Positions 58,672 to 64,000 of a DNA stretch of 64,000 bases are shown in pieces. The notes below the pieces were generated by a model. That model did no database searches. It saw only the letters and a list, made by a program, of their open reading frames with translations, and was not told where the DNA came from. Within the stretch, counting starts at the first letter, position 1, and every line of letters begins with the position of its first letter. The stretch is from Chloroflexota bacterium. GTDB lineage: Bacteria > Chloroflexota > Anaerolineae > Anaerolineales > Villigracilaceae. The stretch is taken from assembly GCA_016235445.1 (NCBI GenBank), contig JACRLB010000047.1, positions 1 to 64,000 on the forward strand, read 5' to 3'. Made by a program: the position numbers and the translations under genes.

Positions 58672-60191
58672 ACTTTGCCCATTGCGTTGCGGGGCAGTTC
58701 ATCTTTGAAGACAATGGATTTGGGGGACTTGTACGGCGCGAGCTTTTCACGACAAAAGCGCATCAATTCTTCGCCGCTAACTGATTCAGTTTTCTTCAGC
58801 GCCACCACCGCTGTTACTTTTTCTCCCCACTCCCGGTCAGGACAGCCAATCACGGCGCAGGCGGCTACCGCGGGGTGTTCCACCAGCACACGTTCCACTT
58901 CGGGCGGGTAGATGTTCAGCCCGCCGCTGATGATCAAATCTTTGGAGCGGCCACAGAGGGTGATGTAGCCGTCTGCTTCAAGGTAGCCTAAATCACCAGT
59001 CTTGAACCAGCCGTCGGCGGAGAAAGAGGCGGAGGTTTTGTCGGGCTGATTCCAATATCCTTTGAAGATGTTCGGGCCGCGAATCTCCAGTTCTCCAATC
59101 TCACCCGTTGGCAGGGAGGCGCGGGATTCTGAATCGACAAATCTCACTTCGACGCCGGGGAGCGGATGCCCGACCGAGCCGATGCGCCGCTCTCCATGCA
59201 GGGGGTTGGAACAGTTCATGCCTGTTTCGGTCATGCCGTAGCGTTCGAGCAGGGTGTGGCCAAAGGTTTGCTGAAAGCCAGTGAAGACTTCATCAGGCAG
59301 GCGGTCTGAACCTGAGGTGATGAGGCGGAGATGCGAGAGGTCAAAATTTTTCGCGTTGGGGGCATCGAGCAAACGGTTGTGAATGGTGGGCACTGCCATG
59401 AAGACCGTGCATCGCCGCTCGACGAGTGTTTGCAGAGTTTTTTGCGCATCGAACTCGCGCATTAAGAGTGTTGTTGCGCCCGCGTGCAATGCGCCGTGAA
59501 GCGCGACGAATAACCCATGCACGTGGAAGATGGGCAGAACGTGCAGGAGAATGTCATCTGCTTGCCAGCCCCAGACTTCGTGCAGAGATTGGAGATTGGA
59601 GATGAGGTTGCCGTGTGTGATCTCTGCGCCTTTGGGCCTGCCTGTTGTGCCAGAGGTGTAGATGATGACGGCGGTGGAGGAGGGACTGGACGCTTCGCAT
59701 GGAGGATTGGAGATTGGAGAATTAGAGACTGGAGAATTGGAGATTGGAGATTTGTAATTGGTAATTAGTAATTGAAATTCTTTTGGCTGCGTTGGATCAA
59801 GAAAAATACATTTCTGTAAATTGGGCAGTTCAGGGAGAATGGATTGGGTTTTTTCTTTCGCTGAATCGAGCGCGAAGAATAATTTTGCTCCGGAGTCTTC
59901 GAGGAAGTATTTCAGTTCATCGGGCGGGTAGGCGAGGTTGAGGGGGAGGGAGATGGCTCCGAGGCGCACGGTTGCCAGATGCAAAAGGATGAATTCGAGG
60001 CATTTGGAAAGTTGCAATGCCACGCGGTCGCCGGGTTGGATTCCCAGACTTTGCAAGTATTTTGCGGCGCGATTGACTTGCTCATCCAATTCTTTGTAGG
60101 TGAGGCGTTGAAGCGGCGGGTCTATAAATTCCAGCGCGATTGTATCGGGAAATTTTCGGACGTTTTCGGTGAAGGCGTTTAGGAAGGACAT
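58632..60191 (-). CDS. Acyl-CoA ligase, malonyl-CoA synthetase (MatB)-like
   Basis: The 519-residue adenylate-forming enzyme (start 60191, MSFLNAFTENVRKFPD) has the AMP-binding motif IIYTSGTTGRPKGAEITHGN, LPIFHVHGLFVALHGALHAG, ERYGMTETGMNCSNPLHGER and GWFKTGDLGYLEADGYI. The LFVALHGAL and GMTETGMN wording is close to MatB, which makes malonyl-CoA. Residues about 139-162 (ITNYKSPISNSPVSNSPISN) come from inserted repeat DNA and precede the AMP-binding loop. It is the last gene of a minus-strand group with the DUF2877 and NmrA-like genes. Confidence 0.82.
   Translation of the reverse strand: MSFLNAFTENVRKFPDTIALEFIDPPLQRLTYKELDEQVNRAAKYLQSLGIQPGDRVALQLSKCLEFILLHLATVRLGAISLPLNLAYPPDELKYFLEDSGAKLFFALDSAKEKTQSILPELPNLQKCIFLDPTQPKEFQLLITNYKSPISNSPVSNSPISNPPCEASSPSSTAVIIYTSGTTGRPKGAEITHGNLISNLQSLHEVWGWQADDILLHVLPIFHVHGLFVALHGALHAGATTLLMREFDAQKTLQTLVERRCTVFMAVPTIHNRLLDAPNAKNFDLSHLRLITSGSDRLPDEVFTGFQQTFGHTLLERYGMTETGMNCSNPLHGERRIGSVGHPLPGVEVRFVDSESRASLPTGEIGELEIRGPNIFKGYWNQPDKTSASFSADGWFKTGDLGYLEADGYITLCGRSKDLIISGGLNIYPPEVERVLVEHPAVAACAVIGCPDREWGEKVTAVVALKKTESVSGEELMRFCREKLAPYKSPKSIVFKDELPRNAMGKVQKAELRKEICSG
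59703..59774. repeat. GGAGATTGGAGA and TAATTGGTAATTAG repeats inside the acyl-CoA ligase gene
   Basis: Several GGAGATTGGAGA/GGAGAATTGGAGA units join a TAATTGGTAATTAGTAATTG unit. On the minus strand they encode an S/P/I/N-rich linker in frame. Confidence 0.8.
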
Positions 60192-61129
60192 GATTTTGTC
60201 TGAGACTCCGCGTAAGAAATAAGTGTGCAAATAAAACCCGCCAGCGCATCGGCGCCGGAGGTGTGGCCTACAGCGAGTAAATTGGAGATTGGCGACTGGA
60301 GACTTGTTCTGAGCGAAGCCGAAGCATTGGGGGATGTGAGAAGTAGCGCATTGAACAAATCATGCCACAGAATCCCCGCTTCTCCCGCCCCTGCTGATTT
60401 GAGCCAGGCCGCCGAGAGGGAGGTGGTCAACGATGCGGCGGTTTCGGCAGTCTCTCTTGCGAGAGCGGATGCGATTTTGGGTGGATGGATGATCCATGCG
60501 GCGTAGAGTGCGCCGAGGATGAAGTCGTCACCTGCGGGGGTGAGGCCGATGCCCAGGCCGGCGAGTTGTTTGGCGGCGGTTAGGGAGGCGGGGAGGTCTG
60601 CGATTGCGAGAGAAGAGATTAGAGAATTGGAGATTGGAGAACTGGAGATTGGAGACTGGTAATTGGTAATTGGTAATTGTTGAAATGTCATTGCGAGGAG
60701 GGCTCGTTGCGACGAAGCAATCTCCCAATTGACGATGGGATTGCTTCGGGCGGAAGACCACCGCCCTCGCAACGACATAAGTTGATTCAGAATATCATCT
60801 CTTCTGGCGTGCAATATTTCCCAATCAGGGCGCGGAGACCAGAGTGTTGCGGGTTGTGTGTGGATGATGAGGTTGTCGAGGGTGAGGTGATTTAAAGTAA
60901 TAGAAACTGGAGACTGGAGATTGAGATGTTCGGAGAAGAATATGTCGGTATCCATGACCAGGTTGAACGGGCCGTTTCCAATTTGTGGCGTGACGATGGA
61001 TAAAACTTCCATGCACTCGTTGATGAGGTTGCAGGCATGGTCAAAGACATGCAAAATGCGCGGGTGACGGGAATTTGTCAGCCAGTTGTTGACTGCGGGA
61101 GCAAGGGAAAGGGCATTAATGGGTTGCAT
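60179..61129 (-). CDS. DUF2877-family protein carrying repeat-derived inserts
   Basis: The 316-residue protein has the DUF2877 landmarks AGLGIGLTPAGDDFILGALY and LLAVGHTSGADALAGF. DUF2877 proteins are associated with carboxylase/ureidoglycine-type catabolic operons, but their reaction is not established. Residues about 118-172 (SSQRALLAMTFQQLPITNYQ and SPISSSPISNS) are encoded by two inserted DNA repeats, and SLQSPISN near the end by a third. It overlaps the NmrA-like gene by 14 bases and the ligase gene by 13. Confidence 0.7.
   Translation of the reverse strand: MQPINALSLAPAVNNWLTNSRHPRILHVFDHACNLINECMEVLSIVTPQIGNGPFNLVMDTDIFFSEHLNLQSPVSITLNHLTLDNLIIHTQPATLWSPRPDWEILHARRDDILNQLMSLRGRWSSARSNPIVNWEIASSQRALLAMTFQQLPITNYQSPISSSPISNSLISSLAIADLPASLTAAKQLAGLGIGLTPAGDDFILGALYAAWIIHPPKIASALARETAETAASLTTSLSAAWLKSAGAGEAGILWHDLFNALLLTSPNASASLRTSLQSPISNLLAVGHTSGADALAGFICTLISYAESQTKSCPS
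60615..60777. repeat. Compound repeat inside the DUF2877 gene
   Basis: Bases 60615-60680 are GGAGATTGGAGA and TAATTGGTAATTGG units. Bases 60686-60777 form a separate palindromic element starting TGTCATTGCGAGG and ending CCTCGCAACGACA, with internal GAAGCAATCTCCC/GGGATTGCTTC. Both are read through in frame. Confidence 0.8.
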
Positions 61130-62153
61130 CGCGTTCTTGCACTATTCTACCAATGAATATTTCAAACGATGTCGGCTCTCGTTTCAATAGCCACCTCGAT
61201 ACATTGGGGTTTCCCATCAACCCCCATTGGTCGTAATATTCGAACATCTTGATCAGATTTTCAATCGTGTACCCGCCCATTTCAGGCGCGCGCTTCGACT
61301 GCGCTCGCAAAAAATGCTCGCTCATTTCAGGCGCGCGCTTCGACTGCGCTCGCAAAAAATGCTCGCTCATTTCAGGCGCGCGCTTCGACTGCGCTCGCAA
61401 AAAACGCTCGCTCATTTCAGGCGCGCGCTTCGACTGCGCTCGCAAAAAACGCTCGCTCCGCTCAGCGCGAAGTCTCCAGTTTTCAATCTCTTCCTTCTCA
61501 GCGCGCACAGGGCTATTCAAAATACGGCTCAATATTTTCGCGACATCCACGTGTGAGATCGGCAATGTGCCAGCGAGTTCGTAGATTGCGTTGAGGTGAT
61601 TGGGTTCGGTCAACACAATTTTGGCAGTTTCGGCAAGGTCTTCAAGGTCAACGAAACTGAATTTTGAATTGACAGAATAAGGCACACGCAAGACGCCATC
61701 TTCGGTGATGCTCCCCCAGCTTGCCAGCAGATTTTGCATATACGGCGCGGGTTGTAATATCGTGAATGGCAAGCCCGATTCAAATAGCATTTCTTCCACG
61801 CGGAGCTTTTGCCAGTGATGTTTCATCTTCTCTGTTTGCGGGTGCAGAACGGAATGATAGACGAAATGCTCAACTCCCGTCTTGCAAGCCTCCCCAATTA
61901 CCAATTTACCAATTACTGTTTCATCAGGATTCATGTTTGGGCAAATGTGATAAACGCTCCGCGCGCCTTGCATGGCGGAACGAATCACGGATTCGTTGTG
62001 TATGTCGCCGACGATGACTTTGTCTGCGCCAAGAGATTTCATCATCGAAACATGCTCTTCGCGATGGACGAATGCACAGACGCTCTCGACTTTCGAGAGC
62101 GTCTTGACCAGAGTCCTGCCTGTTTTGCCGCCAGCGCCTGTGATGAGAATCAT
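61116..62153 (-). CDS. NmrA-like NAD(P)-binding protein with tandem-repeat insert
   Basis: The 345-residue atypical short-chain dehydrogenase begins MILITGAGGKTGRTLVKTLS (dinucleotide loop) and has PFTILQPAPYMQNLL and FSFVDLEDLAETAKIVL, as in the NmrA/HSCARG and quinone-oxidoreductase-2-like group. The active-site YxxxK is not evident, so it may be a redox sensor or a reductase of unusual type. Residues about 233-292 are four copies of a 15-residue unit (FLRAQSKRAPEM core) inserted before the final helices. Another stretch (ETVIGKLVIGEA) matches the spacer repeat. Confidence 0.72.
   Translation of the reverse strand: MILITGAGGKTGRTLVKTLSKVESVCAFVHREEHVSMMKSLGADKVIVGDIHNESVIRSAMQGARSVYHICPNMNPDETVIGKLVIGEACKTGVEHFVYHSVLHPQTEKMKHHWQKLRVEEMLFESGLPFTILQPAPYMQNLLASWGSITEDGVLRVPYSVNSKFSFVDLEDLAETAKIVLTEPNHLNAIYELAGTLPISHVDVAKILSRILNSPVRAEKEEIENWRLRAERSERFLRAQSKRAPEMSERFLRAQSKRAPEMSEHFLRAQSKRAPEMSEHFLRAQSKRAPEMGGYTIENLIKMFEYYDQWGLMGNPNVSRWLLKREPTSFEIFIGRIVQERDATH
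61278..61457. repeat. Four 45-bp tandem repeats inside the NmrA-like gene
   Basis: Units start at 61278, 61323, 61368 and 61413, each beginning CATTTCAGGCGCGCGCTTCG. Units 1-2 and 3-4 differ by one base (AAAATG versus AAAACG). The unit is a multiple of three, so the frame is preserved. Confidence 0.95.
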
Positions 62154-62253
62154 AATTTTGACTATAATCCATTATACAGAATAGTTCTGTACGAATCATG
62201 GTTATTCAAATTTGAGGCAGGCTTATCATTTTGCATCAAAAAGGAGTTTCACA

Positions 62254-62751
62254 ATGATCGAGAATTTTCTTGCCAGATTATTCGAGCACAATAACTGGGC
62301 AAACGACAAAATTATTCAGGCTTGCGCCGCCCTGACGGACGAACAACTCGACGCCCCGCCTCAATCCGCCACGGAAGGGAGTATTCGCAGTACCTTATCG
62401 CATCTCGTCTCAGCTCAATATGGTTATCTGCGAATCCTGACCCTGCCGCTGGAAGAGAGACAAGACCGCGTCACTATGGAGTTTGCTGACTTGGGAGATT
62501 CTTTGAAAAGCAGTGGAATAAGGCTGTTGGAACTCGTCAGGGATGAAAGCAAACTTCCCGAAACTCGCATCCAAACCAGGGATGGATTCTATGTGGAGCC
62601 GTGGGTTATCATGGTTCAAATTATCAACCATGCCACCGAACACCGCGAGCAGATCAAGAGCATGTTCACCGCGCTGGGAATAACTCCCCCCTCCATTGAT
62701 GGATGGGATTATGGAGAGTCTGCCAACGCGCTCGTGCCGATATCAAGGTGA
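62254..62751 (+). CDS. DinB-family protein
   Basis: The 165-residue protein (ATG 62254, AAAAAGGAGTTTCAC upstream) is a four-helix DinB/YfiT-type protein: ARLFEHNNWANDKIIQACAA, LSHLVSAQYGYLRIL and QIINHATEHREQIKSM, with the three histidines that bind a divalent metal (near residues 46, 126 and 130). Members are metal-dependent hydrolases or thiol S-transferases acting on small thiols. The substrate is unknown here. Confidence 0.85.
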   Translation: MIENFLARLFEHNNWANDKIIQACAALTDEQLDAPPQSATEGSIRSTLSHLVSAQYGYLRILTLPLEERQDRVTMEFADLGDSLKSSGIRLLELVRDESKLPETRIQTRDGFYVEPWVIMVQIINHATEHREQIKSMFTALGITPPSIDGWDYGESANALVPISR

Positions 62752-62776
62752 TTGAGCAATCCTTGGAGGGCTGTAT

Positions 62777-63772
62777 ATGAAAGCAGTTGTTTGGACGAAA
62801 TACGGATCACCGGATGGACTTCAGCTTCAAGAGGTGGAAAAACCGACCCCCAAAGATAATGAGGTACTGATCAAAATACACGCGGCAACCGCCTCCAGAG
62901 CCGATACCGAGTTCCGCAGGCTCAAACTCCCATTCCTGTTTGCAATTCCAATTCGAATATATCTTGGTTTCTTCAAACCAACCAGAATAAAGATACTTGG
63001 CACGGAGTTTGCGGGGGAAGTTACCGCCGCTGGCAAAGACGTGACCCAATATCAAACAGGTGACCAGGTCTATGGATATACCGGCCTTGGTATGGGAACA
63101 TATGCGGAATATATCTGTCTGGCTGAAAAACCTTCGGCGTTGCTGGGTGTGATGTCAAAAAGACCGACCAACATAACCTATGAGGAATCCGCCGCTGTTC
63201 CCTTTGGCGGACTCGAAGCCTTGCATTCCCTTGGAAGGGCAAACATCCAGCGCGGACAACAGGTTTTAATCGTCGGCGCGGGCGGAAGTATCGGCACGTA
63301 TTCCGTCCAGCTTGCCAAACATTACGGCGCAGAAGTGACAGGCGTGGACAGCGGCGGCAAATTGGACTTGTTGCGCTCGATTGGCGCAGACCACGTAATT
63401 GATTACACACGGGAGGATTACACAAAAAACGGAAAGAAGTACGATGTCATCATGGACACGATCGGCGGGAGTCCGTTTGCGGGGAGTGTCAGGTCGCTCA
63501 ACGAAAATGGAACTTATCTCAACGTGAATCCAACAATGTTGCACAGGCTTCAAATGGGGTTGGCTGGAAGAAGCAGGAAGAAACTCCTCTTGTGGGAAGG
63601 AGGCTATTCGACCAAAAACCTGCTCAGGCTCAAAGAGTTGATCGAGGCGGGGACGCTAAAACCTGTCATCGATCGGCGCTATCCCTTGGAGCAGATCGCC
63701 GAGGCGCACAGATATGTCGAGACCGATCAGAAAAAAGGGAATGTGGTAGTGAGGATGGAGATTGGGGATTAG
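62777..63772 (+). CDS. Quinone oxidoreductase-like NAD(P)-dependent dehydrogenase (MDR family)
   Basis: The 331-residue medium-chain dehydrogenase has an N-terminal GroES-like domain (MKAVVWTKYGSPDGLQLQEV, GTEFAGEVTAAGKDVTQYQT) and a Rossmann domain (LIVGAGGSIGTYSVQLAKHY, IGADHVIDYTREDY). Structural zinc cysteines are absent, which places it with the zinc-free quinone-oxidoreductase/RTN4IP1-like subgroup. It probably reduces quinones or enones with NADPH. It follows DinB by 25 bases with the ribosome binding site GGAGGGCTGTAT. Confidence 0.85.
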   Translation: MKAVVWTKYGSPDGLQLQEVEKPTPKDNEVLIKIHAATASRADTEFRRLKLPFLFAIPIRIYLGFFKPTRIKILGTEFAGEVTAAGKDVTQYQTGDQVYGYTGLGMGTYAEYICLAEKPSALLGVMSKRPTNITYEESAAVPFGGLEALHSLGRANIQRGQQVLIVGAGGSIGTYSVQLAKHYGAEVTGVDSGGKLDLLRSIGADHVIDYTREDYTKNGKKYDVIMDTIGGSPFAGSVRSLNENGTYLNVNPTMLHRLQMGLAGRSRKKLLLWEGGYSTKNLLRLKELIEAGTLKPVIDRRYPLEQIAEAHRYVETDQKKGNVVVRMEIGD

Positions 63773-63989
63773 AGACTGGGATGCTGAGAATTGGGGGATT
63801 GGGAAATTGATTGGCGAAACGGAAAAGCCGATTGCTCAAGCCAATCGGGCGCCGCACTGACGACCGCAGGGAGTGTCGAAGTGGTGAGGCCTTTTACGAC
63901 CCAAGCGTGGGACAGAGGAAATGCTGGCATACGCTCAAAGCGTTGGGACTGTAAGGGTAGTGGGGTAAAATATAAGCAGGAGTACGAAT
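63773..63989. other. Spacer with repeat units and one hairpin
   Basis: It begins with GGAGATTGGGGATTAGAGAC-type units as seen at 59703 and 60615. CCGATTG (63828-63834) and CAATCGG (63842-63848) form a small hairpin; on the minus strand it is followed by CTTTTCC, a weak terminator. The GC-rich part at 63850-63960 shows no frame or RNA that I recognise. Confidence 0.4.
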
Positions 63990-64000
63990 ATGAGAAACTT
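63990..64000 (+). CDS. Start of a gene running out of the window
   Basis: ATG at 63990 follows AGGAG at 63978-63982, a good ribosome binding site. Only the first codons (MRN) are visible, so nothing can be said about the product. Confidence 0.4.

Noticed and set aside
61278-61457. Possible CRISPR array (45-bp repeats)
   Set aside because: Tandem units without spacers, in frame in the NmrA-like gene; no cas genes in the window.
63850-63989. Riboswitch or small RNA before the last gene start
   Set aside because: GC-rich and partly foldable, but no conserved riboswitch core that I recognise; reported only as spacer.

Overview
The window looks like a chromosomal segment of an uncultured Chloroflexota bacterium, probably Anaerolineae. 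That assignment is an inference from protein style (SWIM-family C-terminus, DUF2270, WbsX-type fusion, an sHdr cluster with an HdrD-like electron outlet) and from spacers packed with short dispersed palindromes. No 16S rRNA or ribosomal protein is present to confirm it.

Positions 1-10.6 kb are an accessory region: toxin-antitoxin modules (two nucleotidyltransferase modules that look intact and one decayed, two plus-strand antitoxin/PIN pairs, one minus-strand PIN pair), IS remnants, a broken PIN duplicate, and a tyrosine recombinase next to a tRNA with anticodon CAT. The arrangement suggests an island integrated at that tRNA. From 10.7 to 12.7 kb come a GGDEF-like remnant, AzlCD and thiol peroxidase.

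Positions 12.8-32.4 kb form a surface-polysaccharide region: dTDP-L-rhamnose synthesis (rfbC-B-A-D), a secreted DUF11/CARDB protein, an IS1202-like insertion sequence with a 15-bp target duplication, a Wzm/Wzt ABC exporter, a sulfotransferase-WbsX-sulfotransferase fusion followed by a paralogue of its last domain, two family 2 glycosyltransferases, a WecA/MraY-like transferase and a large polytopic GT-C-like protein.

Positions 32.4-58.7 kb are the centre of interest. A NarL-type two-component system diverges from a long plus-strand cluster: TusA, two DsrE-like proteins, sHdrC1-B1-A-hyp, an HdrC-HdrB fusion (sHdrB3-like), EtfBA, a membrane HdrD-like EMO-type protein, a small zinc protein, three lipoate-binding LbpA/GcvH-like proteins, two lipoate ligases, two radical SAM lipoyl-synthase-type proteins, and a SoeA/SoeBC-like molybdoenzyme, then DUF2270 and FmdE-like genes. 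Read together, this is a complete cytoplasmic sulfane-sulfur oxidation route: sulfur carriers to LbpA-bound intermediate to sHdr to sulfite, with electrons going through EtfAB and the EMO-type protein to the quinone pool, and sulfite oxidised to sulfate by SoeABC. The lipoate attachment genes that service LbpA are in the same cluster.

Positions 58.6-63.8 kb carry ordinary metabolic genes (MatB-like acyl-CoA ligase, DUF2877, NmrA-like, DinB, zinc-type dehydrogenase). A recurring theme from 35 kb onward is dispersed palindromic DNA in most spacers. The same repeats also occur in frame inside genes (SoeA, acyl-CoA ligase, DUF2877, NmrA), where they encode low-complexity peptides.
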